A stretch of 64,000 nucleotides of DNA, taken from NCBI RefSeq assembly GCF_000474215.1, contig NZ_BAUC01000015.1, positions 62,001 to 126,000 on the forward strand, given 5' to 3'. Shown piece after piece: positions 55,492 to 64,000 of this stretch. The stretch comes from Edwardsiella hoshinae NBRC 105699 = ATCC 33379 (lineage in GTDB: Bacteria; Pseudomonadota; Gammaproteobacteria; Enterobacterales; Enterobacteriaceae). Made by a program: the position numbers and the translations under genes. The notes under the pieces were generated by a model that saw only the letters and a list, made by a program, of their open reading frames with translations, did no database searches and was not told the DNA's origin. The first letter of the stretch is position 1. Every line of letters begins with the position of its first letter.

Positions 55492-57258
55492 ATGAAACTG
55501 CCAGTGAGAGAGTTTGACGCCGTGGTGATCGGCGCCGGTGGTGCGGGCATGCGCGCCGCATTGCAGATTTCGCAACAAGGATTCCGTTGCGCCTTACTAT
55601 CGAAAGTCTTTCCTACCCGTTCCCATACCGTCTCGGCGCAAGGTGGCATCACCGTGGCGTTAGGCAATACCCACGAAGATAACTGGGAATGGCATATGTA
55701 CGATACCGTGAAGGGATCGGACTACATCGGCGATCAGGATGCCATCGAATATATGTGTAAGACCGGTCCCGATGCCATCCTTGAGTTGGAGCATATGGGG
55801 TTACCTTTCTCTCGCCTGGATGATGGGCGCATTTATCAGCGTCCGTTCGGTGGCCAGTCGAAAAACTTCGGCGGCGAGCAGGCGGCACGTACCGCGGCGG
55901 CGGCGGATCGTACCGGGCACGCCTTGCTGCACACCCTGTATCAGCAAAACCTGAAGAATCACACCACCATCTTCTCTGAATGGTATGCCTTGGATCTGGT
56001 GAAGAACGCGGATGGGGCGATAGTCGGTTGTACCGCCTTGTGCATCGAGACTGGCGAGGTGGTTTACTTCAAGTCGCGCGCCACGATCCTGGCCACCGGT
56101 GGAGCCGGACGTATCTACCAGTCGACCACCAACGCGCATATCAACACTGGTGATGGGATCGGGATGGCGCTGCGCGCGGGGGTGCCGTTACAAGACATGG
56201 AGATGTGGCAGTTCCATCCGACCGGGATCGCTGGCGCCGGGGTGCTGGTGACGGAGGGATGCCGCGGCGAAGGCGGCTATCTGCTGAATAAACACGGTGA
56301 GCGCTTTATGGAGCGTTATGCGCCGAACGCCAAGGATCTGGCGGGGCGCGACGTTGTCGCGCGCTCGATCATGATCGAGATACGCGAAGGGCGTGGCTGC
56401 GACGGGCCCTGGGGACCCCACGCCAAATTGAAGCTCGATCACCTGGGTAAAGAGGTGTTGGAGTCCCGTCTGCCAGGTATCCTAGAGCTGTCGCGGACGT
56501 TCGCCCACGTCGACCCGGTCAAAGAGCCGATCCCGGTGATCCCAACCTGTCACTATATGATGGGTGGCATTCCGACCCGTATCAGCGGGCAGGCGTTGAC
56601 CCAAGACACCAATGGTGCCGATCAGGTGATCCCTGGGCTGTTTGCCGTCGGCGAAATCGCCTGTGTCTCGGTGCATGGCGCTAACCGTCTGGGCGGCAAC
56701 TCGCTGCTGGATCTGGTCGTGTTTGGCCGCTCGGCTGGTCTGCACCTGGCGCAGAGCCTGCAAGAGCAAGGGCCGCTACGTCAGGCCAGTGAATCAGATA
56801 TTGAGGCCAGCCTGGCACGATTACACCGTTGGAACGGCACCCGCAAAGGGGAGGATCCGGCACAGATCCGCAAAGATCTGCAATCTTGTATGCAGCACAA
56901 CTTCTCCGTGTTCCGCGAAGGTGAGGCGATGGCGCAAGGTTTGGCCGAGCTGAAGACAATCCGGGAGCGCCTGGCCAGCGCTCGTCTGGATGACACCTCT
57001 AGCGAATTCAACACCCAACGTATCGAGTGCCTAGAGTTGGATAACCTGATGGCCACGGCCTTCGCTACCGCCATGGCGGCTAACTACCGTACCGAAAGCC
57101 GTGGGGCGCACAGCCGTTTCGACTTCCCGCAGCGCGATGACGCCAACTGGCTGTGCCACACCCTCTATCTGCCGGAGAGCGAACGCATGGTGCAGCGTCA
57201 CGTCAATATGCAGCCTAAACTGCGCGCGGCGTTCCCGCCGAAGGTGCGGACCTACTGA
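55492..57258 (+). CDS. sdhA: Succinate dehydrogenase flavoprotein subunit SdhA
   Basis: FAD subunit that oxidises succinate to fumarate. The 588 residues carry [17 protein letters not shown], the covalent-FAD His45 in [12 protein letters not shown], the substrate-site residues in [16 protein letters not shown] and HYMMGGIPT, and the catalytic Arg in [21 protein letters not shown] directly follows the sdhD stop. It is cotranscribed with sdhB 18 bases later. Confidence 0.98.
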   Translation: MKLPVREFDAVVIGAGGAGMRAALQISQQGFRCALLSKVFPTRSHTVSAQGGITVALGNTHEDNWEWHMYDTVKGSDYIGDQDAIEYMCKTGPDAILELEHMGLPFSRLDDGRIYQRPFGGQSKNFGGEQAARTAAAADRTGHALLHTLYQQNLKNHTTIFSEWYALDLVKNADGAIVGCTALCIETGEVVYFKSRATILATGGAGRIYQSTTNAHINTGDGIGMALRAGVPLQDMEMWQFHPTGIAGAGVLVTEGCRGEGGYLLNKHGERFMERYAPNAKDLAGRDVVARSIMIEIREGRGCDGPWGPHAKLKLDHLGKEVLESRLPGILELSRTFAHVDPVKEPIPVIPTCHYMMGGIPTRISGQALTQDTNGADQVIPGLFAVGEIACVSVHGANRLGGNSLLDLVVFGRSAGLHLAQSLQEQGPLRQASESDIEASLARLHRWNGTRKGEDPAQIRKDLQSCMQHNFSVFREGEAMAQGLAELKTIRERLASARLDDTSSEFNTQRIECLELDNLMATAFATAMAANYRTESRGAHSRFDFPQRDDANWLCHTLYLPESERMVQRHVNMQPKLRAAFPPKVRTY

Positions 57259-57276
57259 TTTGCCGAGGAATAGGTA

Positions 57277-57993
57277 ATGAAACTCGAATTTTCTATCTAT
57301 CGTTACAATCCTGACGTAGACCGCGCGCCACATATGCAGGATTACACCCTGGAAGCGGAAGAAGGGCGCGACATGATGCTGTTGGACGCGCTGATCCGCT
57401 TGAAAGAACAGGATCCGACACTGGCTTTCCGCCGCTCCTGTCGCGAAGGCGTATGCGGCTCCGACGGTGTCAACATGAACGGCAAGAATGGTTTGGCATG
57501 CATTACGCCGATCTCCGCGTTACGGCGCGGGGGACGCAAGATTGTCATCCGCCCGTTACCCGGTTTGCCGGTGGTGCGCGATCTGGTGGTGGATATGGGG
57601 CAGTTTTATGCGCAGTATGAAAAGATTAAACCCTATCTGATCAACGATGGCCGCACGCCGCCGGCGCGCGAGCACCTGCAATCGCCGGAGGAGCGAGCCA
57701 AGTTGGACGGGTTGTATGAATGCATCTTATGCGCCTGCTGCTCTACCGCCTGTCCGTCATTTTGGTGGAATCCGGACAAGTTCGTCGGCCCGTCCGGTCT
57801 GCTGGCGGCCTACCGTTTTCTGATCGATAGCCGCGATACGGCCAGCGCGCAGCGTCTGGAGGGGTTGGACGATGCCTTCAGCGTCTTCCGCTGTCACGGC
57901 ATCATGAACTGTGTCAGCGTTTGTCCGAAGGGATTAAACCCGACGCGAGCCATTGGCCATATTAAATCCATGCTGCTGCATCGTGAGGCCTAA
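57277..57993 (+). CDS. sdhB: Succinate dehydrogenase iron-sulfur subunit SdhB
   Basis: Carries electrons from FAD to ubiquinone through three clusters. The 238 residues have the 2Fe-2S motif SCREGVCGSDGVNMNGKNGLAC (about 55-76) and the 4Fe-4S and 3Fe-4S motifs CILCACCSTACPSFWW (about 149-163) and CHGIMNCVSVCPKGLNP (about 206-220). It follows sdhA after 18 bases with AGGAAT upstream. A 342-base gap with two perfect hairpins separates it from sucA. Confidence 0.98.
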   Translation: MKLEFSIYRYNPDVDRAPHMQDYTLEAEEGRDMMLLDALIRLKEQDPTLAFRRSCREGVCGSDGVNMNGKNGLACITPISALRRGGRKIVIRPLPGLPVVRDLVVDMGQFYAQYEKIKPYLINDGRTPPAREHLQSPEERAKLDGLYECILCACCSTACPSFWWNPDKFVGPSGLLAAYRFLIDSRDTASAQRLEGLDDAFSVFRCHGIMNCVSVCPKGLNPTRAIGHIKSMLLHREA

Positions 57994-58335
57994 CACTAAG
58001 AAAAATATAGTATTCTTACTAATAGATCGGATAATGCATGTTCCGCCCCGGTGTTGACCGGGGCGGGCAGAGAAGCGCTAAAAGCCGCCTTCTCCGTGGG
58101 TTTGCGGCTTTTAGCGGTTCCCTGAGGATGCTGTCGTTGAGGTTGCATCCGCTGTCCGGTTATGTCGAGCCGCCCCGAGAGGTGGATACAATAGCGGCAG
58201 GGTTATCACGCAGTGATTATGTTGTTGGTAATTTGGCTAAAATTTTTAATAACATTAAGTTAATACAAGAATATCTGTTAAAAATAAGGTATTCACCACG
58301 GCGAACTACGGGCTTTATAAGCTTAAGGGATCACG
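57994..58335 (+). promoter_or_regulatory. sdhB-sucA intergenic region with two strong hairpins
   Basis: Hairpin A is CCGCCCCGGT-GTTG-ACCGGGGCGG (58043-58066), a perfect ten-base stem. Hairpin B has perfect 13-base arms CGCTAAAAGCCGC (58076-58088) and GCGGCTTTTAGCG (58104-58116). Neither has a long T-run, so they probably attenuate, stabilise or delimit processed mRNA. The AT-rich part after 58195 presumably holds a sucA promoter. No ORF that I can support. Confidence 0.65.
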
Positions 58336-61143
58336 ATGCAAAACGGCACAATGAAGGCCTGGCTGGATTCCTCCTATCTGGCGGGCGCGAACCAGTCCTA
58401 TATCGAGCAACTGTATGAGGACTATCTAACAGACCCCGACTCGGTGGAGCACAGCTGGAAACTCCTTTTTCAACAACTGCCGGCGAATGGATTGCCGCCG
58501 GATCAGTTCCATTCCCAAACACGTGACTACTTCCGCCGCTTGGCTAAAGACCCGGCGCGTTTCGGCCAGCGTTTTAACGATCCGCAGACCGATGCGAAGC
58601 AGGTGAAGGTATTGCAACTGATCAACGCCTTCCGTTTTCGTGGCCACCAGCAGGCTAATCTCGATCCGCTTGGCTTGTGGAAGCAAGAGCCGGTGCCGGA
58701 TCTTGACCCGGCTTTCCATCACTTGAGCGCGGAAGATTTCGACGAGACGTTTAACGTGGGCTCCTTCGCTGTCGGCAGCGAAACCATGCGCCTGGCGGAT
58801 ATCTACCGCGCGTTGCAACAGACTTACTGCGGTACCATCGGCGCCGAATATATGCATTTGACCAACACCGACGAGAAGCGCTGGCTGCAACAGCGTCTGG
58901 AGTCGGTGATGGGGCAACCGTCCTTCAACCCGCAGGAGAAGCGGCGCTTCCTGCGTGAGTTGACCGCTGCCGAGGGACTGGAGCGCTATCTTGGCGCGAA
59001 GTTTCCTGGCGCCAAACGCTTCTCCCTCGAAGGGGGAGATGCCTTGATCCCGATGCTGAAGGAGTTGATCCGTCACGCCGGCCTGCACGGCACCCGTGAG
59101 GTGGTCTTGGGCATGGCGCACCGTGGGCGCCTGAATGTGCTGATTAACGTATTGGGCAAGCATGCCGACGAGTTGTTCGATGAGTTTGCCGGCAAGCATA
59201 AGGATCATCTGGGCACCGGTGACGTGAAATACCATATGGGCTTCTCCTCCGACATGGCGACGGAAGGCGGCCTGGTGCATCTGGCACTGGCTTTCAACCC
59301 GTCACACCTGGAGATCGTCAGCCCGGTAGTGATGGGATCGGTGCGCGCGCGTCGCGATCGACTGGATCGGACGCGCAGCGACATCGTGCTGCCGATCACT
59401 ATCCATGGCGATGCGGCCATCACTGGTCAGGGTATTGTGCAGGAGACGCTGAACATGTCTCAGGCGCGCGGTTACGAGGTAGGGGGGACGGTACGCATCG
59501 TCATCAATAACCAGATTGGTTTCACCACCTCTAATCCGTTGGATGCCCGGTCAAGTCAATATTGCACCGATATTGGCAAGATGGTGCAGGCGCCGATCTT
59601 CCACGTCAATGCCGATGATCCAGAGGCGGTAGCCTTCGTCACCCGCCTGGCGCTCGATTTTCGTAATACCTTCAAGCGCGATGTATTTATCGATCTGGTG
59701 TGTTATCGCCGTCACGGTCATAACGAGGCCGACGAACCAAGCGCCACGCAACCGGTGATGTACCAGAAGATCAAAAAACACCCGACGCCGCGTAAGTTGT
59801 ATGCCGATCGCCTGATGGCGCAAGGGATCGTCTCCTTAGAGGAGGCCACCGAGATGGTCAACCTGTATCGCGACGCGCTAGATGGCGGGGGATGCGTGGT
59901 TGAAGAGTGGCGTCCGATGACCATGCACAGCGTAACCTGGGAGCCCTACCTACACCATGAGTGGGACGAACCCTATCCCCATGCCGTCGAGACACAGCGT
60001 CTGCAAGACTTGGCGCGCCGTATCAGTCGGGTGCCCGAGGAGGTTGAGATGCAGCCGCGGGTCGCCAAGATCTATGCCGATCGCGCCGCCATGGCCGAAG
60101 GGAGCCAGCCGTTCGACTGGGGAGGAGCGGAGACGTTGGCTTATGCAACACTGGTGGATGAGGGGATTCCGGTACGCCTCTCTGGCGAGGACTGCGGTCG
60201 TGGCACCTTCTTCCACCGCCATGCGGTGATCCATAGCCAGAAGGATGGCGCGCTGTATGTGCCGCTGGAGAACGTGCATCATGCCCAGGGCGACTTTAAG
60301 GTGTGGGATTCGGTGCTTTCCGAGGCGGCGGTGCTGGCTTTCGAATATGGCTATGCCAGCGCAGAGCCGCGTACCTTGACCATCTGGGAGGCACAATTCG
60401 GCGACTTCGCCAACGGCGCACAGGTGGTGATCGATCAGTTCATCAGCTCCGGTGAGCAGAAGTGGGGGCGCTTGTGCGGCCTGGTGATGCTGTTGCCGCA
60501 TGGTTATGAGGGGCAAGGGCCGGAACACTCCTCCGCGCGTCTGGAGCGTTACCTGCAACTGTGCGCGCAGCAGAACATCCAGGTCTGCGTACCGTCGACC
60601 CCGGCGCAGGTCTACCATATGCTGCGCCGCCAGGCACTGCGCGGTATGCGGCGTCCCCTGGTGGTGATGTCGCCCAAGTCGTTGCTCCGCCATCCGTTGG
60701 CCGTCTCCTCGCTGGAGGCGTTGGCGCAGGGGAGCTTCCAGCCGGCGATCGGCGAGATCGACGCGCTCGATCCACAGCAGGTCAAGCGGGTGGTGATGTG
60801 CTCCGGCAAAGTGTACTACGATCTGCTAGAACAGCGGCGTAAGAATGGCCAAGAGAATGTGGCCATCGTGCGCATCGAGCAGTTGTATCCGTTCCCGCAC
60901 CAGGCGGTGCAGGCGGTATTGGCAGCATATACTCAGGCTCGCGACTTCGTCTGGTGTCAGGAGGAGCCGCTCAACCAAGGGGCTTGGTATTGCAGTCAGC
61001 ATAACTTGCGTGAAGTGATCCCTTTCGGTGCGGTACTGCGCTATGCGGGGCGTCCGGCCTCGGCCTCGCCAGCGGTGGGGTATCTGTCAGTACACCGCGA
61101 GCAGCAACAAGCATTGGTGGACGACGCATTGCATGTGGAATGA
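58336..61143 (+). CDS. sucA: 2-oxoglutarate dehydrogenase E1 component SucA
   Basis: Thiamine-diphosphate enzyme that decarboxylates 2-oxoglutarate and passes the succinyl group to SucB lipoate. The 935 residues begin MQNGTMKAWLDSSYLAGANQS. Key regions are GMAHRGRLNVLINVLGK, HGDAAITGQGIVQETLNMS (the ThDP/Mg site continues through VINNQIGFTTSNPLDARS), and the C-terminal transketolase-like domain (PLVVMSPKSLLRHPLAVSS, VWCQEEPLNQGAWYC). Nearly collinear with E. coli (933 residues). First gene of sucABCD. Confidence 0.98.
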   Translation: MQNGTMKAWLDSSYLAGANQSYIEQLYEDYLTDPDSVEHSWKLLFQQLPANGLPPDQFHSQTRDYFRRLAKDPARFGQRFNDPQTDAKQVKVLQLINAFRFRGHQQANLDPLGLWKQEPVPDLDPAFHHLSAEDFDETFNVGSFAVGSETMRLADIYRALQQTYCGTIGAEYMHLTNTDEKRWLQQRLESVMGQPSFNPQEKRRFLRELTAAEGLERYLGAKFPGAKRFSLEGGDALIPMLKELIRHAGLHGTREVVLGMAHRGRLNVLINVLGKHADELFDEFAGKHKDHLGTGDVKYHMGFSSDMATEGGLVHLALAFNPSHLEIVSPVVMGSVRARRDRLDRTRSDIVLPITIHGDAAITGQGIVQETLNMSQARGYEVGGTVRIVINNQIGFTTSNPLDARSSQYCTDIGKMVQAPIFHVNADDPEAVAFVTRLALDFRNTFKRDVFIDLVCYRRHGHNEADEPSATQPVMYQKIKKHPTPRKLYADRLMAQGIVSLEEATEMVNLYRDALDGGGCVVEEWRPMTMHSVTWEPYLHHEWDEPYPHAVETQRLQDLARRISRVPEEVEMQPRVAKIYADRAAMAEGSQPFDWGGAETLAYATLVDEGIPVRLSGEDCGRGTFFHRHAVIHSQKDGALYVPLENVHHAQGDFKVWDSVLSEAAVLAFEYGYASAEPRTLTIWEAQFGDFANGAQVVIDQFISSGEQKWGRLCGLVMLLPHGYEGQGPEHSSARLERYLQLCAQQNIQVCVPSTPAQVYHMLRRQALRGMRRPLVVMSPKSLLRHPLAVSSLEALAQGSFQPAIGEIDALDPQQVKRVVMCSGKVYYDLLEQRRKNGQENVAIVRIEQLYPFPHQAVQAVLAAYTQARDFVWCQEEPLNQGAWYCSQHNLREVIPFGAVLRYAGRPASASPAVGYLSVHREQQQALVDDALHVE

Positions 61144-61152
61144 GTTCAGGGT

Positions 61153-61170
61153 GCGGGCCTGTAGGCCCGC
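61153..61170. other. GC-rich hairpin between sucA and sucB
   Basis: Perfect eight-base arms GCGGGCCT (61153-61160) and AGGCCCGC (61163-61170) with a GT centre, nine bases after the sucA stop. The same two octamers form the hairpin between sucB and sucC in swapped order. Confidence 0.7.
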
Positions 61171-61202
61171 CTGCGAGACACGCTTTGAGATAAGGAAAAA
61201 TA

Positions 61203-62423
61203 ATGAGCAGCGTAGAAATTTTGGTTCCTGATCTGCCTGAATCCGTCGCTGACGCGACTGTCGCTACCTGGCATAAGCAGGTCGGTGAGAGCGTGGCCCG
61301 CGACGAGGTGCTGGTCGAAATCGAAACGGATAAAGTGGTCTTAGAGGTACCGGCACTAGACGCCGGGGTGCTGGAAGCGATCCTTGAGCCGGAGGGGGCC
61401 ACGGTGGGGGCGCGTCAACTGCTGGGGCGTCTGCGTCCGGCGGACGTGAGTGGGGTCGCGATCGGCAGTGGGCCCCAGGTCGCACAGGCAACGCCGGCCG
61501 AACGGCATACCGCCGCGCTGGACGGCGGTAATAACGATGCACTGAGTCCGGCAGTGCGCCGTCTGGTGGCGGAGCATGATCTGGATCCGGCGGCATTGCA
61601 GGGAAGCGGCGTGGGGGGGCGTTTGACGCGCGAAGATGTCGAGAAACATCTGTCCGCGCAGCCGGTTACCCCACCGTCGGCGGAGCTGCCGCGCGCCGCG
61701 GCGAGCGCGGCACCGTTGACCGCCGAGCGGGAGAAGCGGGTGCCGATGACTCGCCTGCGTAAGCGGGTAGCGGAGCGACTGTTGGAGGCAAAGAATAGCA
61801 CCGCGATGCTGACCACCTTCAATGAAGTGAACATGCAGCCGATCATGGCGCTACGCAGCCAGTACGGTGAGGCGTTCGAGAAGCGCCATGGTGTTCGTCT
61901 GGGCTTTATGTCCTTCTATGTTAAGGCGGTGTTGGAGGCGCTGAAGCGTTATCCTGAGGTCAACGCCGCCCTCGACGGTGAGGAGGTGGTTTACCACAAC
62001 TACTTCGACATCAGCATTGCCGTCTCGACGCCGCGCGGCCTCGTTACGCCGGTGCTCCGTGACGTGGATACCCTGAGCATGGCGGAGATCGAGAAGCGTA
62101 TCAAGACGCTGGCGGTGAAGGGCCGCGACGGTAAGCTGACGGTGGAGGAGTTGACGGGGGGGAACTTCACCATCACCAATGGCGGCGTATTCGGTTCGCT
62201 GATGTCTACGCCGATCATCAACCCGCCGCAGAGCGCCATCCTGGGCATGCATGCCATTAAGGATCGGCCGATGGCGGTCAACGGTCAGGTGGTGATCCTA
62301 CCGATGATGTACCTGGCGCTTTCCTATGATCACCGCCAGATCGACGGGCGCGAATCCGTCGGCTTCCTGGTGACGGTGAAAGAGATGCTGGAAGATCCGA
62401 CACGCCTGCTACTGGATATCTAA
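61203..62423 (+). CDS. sucB: Dihydrolipoyl succinyltransferase E2 component SucB
   Basis: Core of the 2-oxoglutarate dehydrogenase complex; forms succinyl-CoA. The 406 residues have a lipoyl domain (1-80, lipoylated Lys44 in [12 protein letters not shown]), a linker, a peripheral-subunit-binding domain (about 115-150; [35 protein letters not shown]), and the catalytic domain (about 180-406), whose active-site His is in [17 protein letters not shown]. Only one lipoyl domain is present, as usual for SucB. It starts 59 bases after sucA. Confidence 0.98.
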   Translation: MSSVEILVPDLPESVADATVATWHKQVGESVARDEVLVEIETDKVVLEVPALDAGVLEAILEPEGATVGARQLLGRLRPADVSGVAIGSGPQVAQATPAERHTAALDGGNNDALSPAVRRLVAEHDLDPAALQGSGVGGRLTREDVEKHLSAQPVTPPSAELPRAAASAAPLTAEREKRVPMTRLRKRVAERLLEAKNSTAMLTTFNEVNMQPIMALRSQYGEAFEKRHGVRLGFMSFYVKAVLEALKRYPEVNAALDGEEVVYHNYFDISIAVSTPRGLVTPVLRDVDTLSMAEIEKRIKTLAVKGRDGKLTVEELTGGNFTITNGGVFGSLMSTPIINPPQSAILGMHAIKDRPMAVNGQVVILPMMYLALSYDHRQIDGRESVGFLVTVKEMLEDPTRLLLDI

Positions 62424-62440
62424 AACGCTGTGCTATGCAT

Positions 62441-62460
62441 AGGCCCGCGCCGGCGGGCCT
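62441..62460. other. GC-rich hairpin between sucB and sucC
   Basis: Arms AGGCCCGC (62441-62448) and GCGGGCCT (62453-62460) around GCCG, 17 bases after the sucB stop. Same octamers as the sucA-sucB hairpin. Confidence 0.7.
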
Positions 62461-62502
62461 GAACCTTACAATAAGATTCAGCCCCTATAGGGATAGAACA
62501 TC

Positions 62503-63669
62503 ATGAACTTACACGAATATCAGGCGAAACAATTGTTTGCCCGTTATGGACTGCCGACGCCGGTGGGGTACGCCTGTAGCACGCCGCGTCAGGCCGAGGA
62601 GGCTGCCTCGAAGATCGGTAGCGGCCCTTGGGTGGTAAAGTGTCAGGTCCACGCCGGCGGGCGTGGTAAGGCGGGAGGCGTCAAGTGCGTGGCGCGTAAG
62701 GATGAGATCCGTGCCTTCGCCGAACAGTGGCTGGGAAAACGCCTGGTAACCTATCAAACCGATGCCCAGGGGCAACCGGTGCGCCAGATCTTGGTCGAAG
62801 GGGCGACCGAGATCGCGCATGAATTGTATCTGGGGGCGGTGATCGACCGCAGCTCGCGCCGCGTGGTGTTTATGGCCTCGACCGAAGGTGGGGTGGAGAT
62901 CGAGCAGGTCGCGCAGCAGACGCCGCACTTGATCCATCGTGTGGCGCTGGATCCGCTGACCGGTCCACAGCCTTATCAGGGACGTGAGCTGGCTTTCAAG
63001 TTGGGGTTGAGCGGCAAGCAAGCGCAGCAGTTTGGTCAGATCTTCCTCGGTTTGGCGACGCTCTTTTTGCAGTGCGATCTGACTATGGCGGAGATTAATC
63101 CGCTGGTCATTACCCCACAGGGCGATCTGCTATGCCTTGATGGTAAGTTGGATGTCGACAGTAACGCGCTGTTCCGCCAGCCGGCGCTGCGCGAAATGGA
63201 AGATCCTGAGCAAAACGATGCGCGTGAAGCGCATGCGGCACAGTGGGAGCTGAATTATGTCGCCCTGGAAGGCAACATTGGCTGCATGGTGAACGGCGCC
63301 GGCCTGGCGATGGGCACGATGGATATCGTGAAGCTGCACGGTGGCGCACCGGCCAACTTTTTGGATGTCGGCGGTGGTGCCACCAAGGAGCGGGTGACGG
63401 AGGCGTTTAAGATCATCCTCTCCGATGAGCATGTCAAGGCGGTATTGGTTAACATCTTCGGTGGCATCGTGCGTTGCGATTTGATCGCCGACGGCATCAT
63501 CGGCGCAGTCGCGGAGGTGGGGGTCCATGTGCCGGTGGTGGTTCGTCTGGAGGGCAATAATGCCGAGTTGGGGACCCAAATACTGGCCGACAGTGGTTTG
63601 AACATCATTGCGGCCACCAGTCTGACTGATGCCGCGCGCCAGGTCGTAGCTGCCGTGGAGGGGAAATAA
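62503..63669 (+). CDS. sucC: Succinyl-CoA synthetase beta subunit SucC
   Basis: ATP-grasp subunit making ATP or GTP from succinyl-CoA. The 388 residues begin [20 protein letters not shown]. The nucleotide site is in [18 protein letters not shown], with acidic metal ligands in [12 protein letters not shown] and [12 protein letters not shown]. The C-terminal domain carries [19 protein letters not shown] and [16 protein letters not shown]. Its stop overlaps the sucD start (TAATG). Confidence 0.98.
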   Translation: MNLHEYQAKQLFARYGLPTPVGYACSTPRQAEEAASKIGSGPWVVKCQVHAGGRGKAGGVKCVARKDEIRAFAEQWLGKRLVTYQTDAQGQPVRQILVEGATEIAHELYLGAVIDRSSRRVVFMASTEGGVEIEQVAQQTPHLIHRVALDPLTGPQPYQGRELAFKLGLSGKQAQQFGQIFLGLATLFLQCDLTMAEINPLVITPQGDLLCLDGKLDVDSNALFRQPALREMEDPEQNDAREAHAAQWELNYVALEGNIGCMVNGAGLAMGTMDIVKLHGGAPANFLDVGGGATKERVTEAFKIILSDEHVKAVLVNIFGGIVRCDLIADGIIGAVAEVGVHVPVVVRLEGNNAELGTQILADSGLNIIAATSLTDAARQVVAAVEGK

Positions 63670-64000
63670 TGTCGATCCTGATCAATAGAGAAACCCGGGT
63701 GATTTGCCAAGGATTTACCGGTAGCCAAGGGACATTCCACAGCGAACAGGCGTTGGCCTACGGCACCCGATTGGTCGGAGGGGTGACCCCGGGTAAGGGG
63801 GGAGGGGAGCACCTCGGACTACCGGTATTCAACACCGTGCGTGAGGCGGTCCAGGCCACCGCGGCGAGCGCCAGCGTAATTTACGTCCCGGCGCCGTTTT
63901 GTAAAGATTCCATCCTGGAAGCCATCGACGCCGGCATCACCCTGATCATCTGCATCACCGAGGGTATCCCGACACAGGATATGTTGCTGGTCAAGGCCAA
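63669..64000 (+). CDS. sucD: Succinyl-CoA synthetase alpha subunit SucD, partial
   Basis: N-terminal part of the CoA-binding subunit, starting [20 protein letters not shown] and cut by the window edge after about 110 residues of a family near 289. The CoA-binding Rossmann motif [17 protein letters not shown] and [14 protein letters not shown] are present. The phosphohistidine lies beyond the edge. Overlap with sucC implies coupled translation. Confidence 0.95.
   Translation, partial: MSILINRETRVICQGFTGSQGTFHSEQALAYGTRLVGGVTPGKGGGEHLGLPVFNTVREAVQATAASASVIYVPAPFCKDSILEAIDAGITLIICITEGIPTQDMLLVKA

Overview
The window reads as a stretch of core chromosome from a GC-rich enterobacterium (order Enterobacterales). 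Gene content and order closely follow the Escherichia coli miaB-nag-fur-kdp-sdh-suc segment, and the proteins align at high identity from memory. Several departures point to a Hafniaceae member, most likely Edwardsiella: an overlapping convergent LuxI/LuxR-type pair beside gltA (as reported for edwI/edwR), high GC, and lineage-specific inserts. The genus is an inference; no 16S gene is present.

Left part (1-13.4 kb, mostly minus strand): gltI-gltJ-gltK (glutamate/aspartate ABC importer), lnt, corC, ybeY, ybeZ and miaB. Two plus-strand genes interrupt the usually continuous miaB-ybeZ-ybeY-corC-lnt series: an AbgT-family transporter and an alanine dehydrogenase. ubiF and a seven-tRNA operon (Met, Leu, Gln x4, Met) follow.

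Middle part (13.4-34.3 kb): asnB; the amino-sugar regulon nagBACD, divergent from nagE; glnS; and a chitin-oligosaccharide module chiP-chiQ-chitobiase. Together these form a route from outer-membrane chitoporin, through periplasmic hydrolysis to GlcNAc, to PTS uptake and deacetylation/deamination to fructose-6-phosphate. Two candidate NagC operators flank a candidate CRP site between nagB and nagE, a third dyad lies before chiP, and the chiP ribosome-binding site carries a sequence complementary to the ChiX sRNA seed. fur, fldA, ybfE, ybfF, seqA and pgm follow.

Right part (34.3-64 kb): kdpFABCDE on the minus strand; a LysR/VOC divergent pair; ybfA, ybgA (two-domain form), phrB, a predicted periplasmic cAMP phosphodiesterase and ybgI; then a visibly AT-rich slot (about 48.7-52.1 kb) with the quorum-sensing pair, an apparently unannotated 44-codon membrane-like ORF with its own terminator, several strong hairpins and yjdM. 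The window ends with a GNAT acetyltransferase, gltA and the divergent sdhCDAB-sucABCD operon, which is cut inside sucD. Several intercistronic gaps of this operon carry perfect GC-rich hairpins. The freshest candidates are the small ORF and hairpin cluster next to the quorum-sensing genes. No CRISPR array, insertion sequence or prophage was seen.
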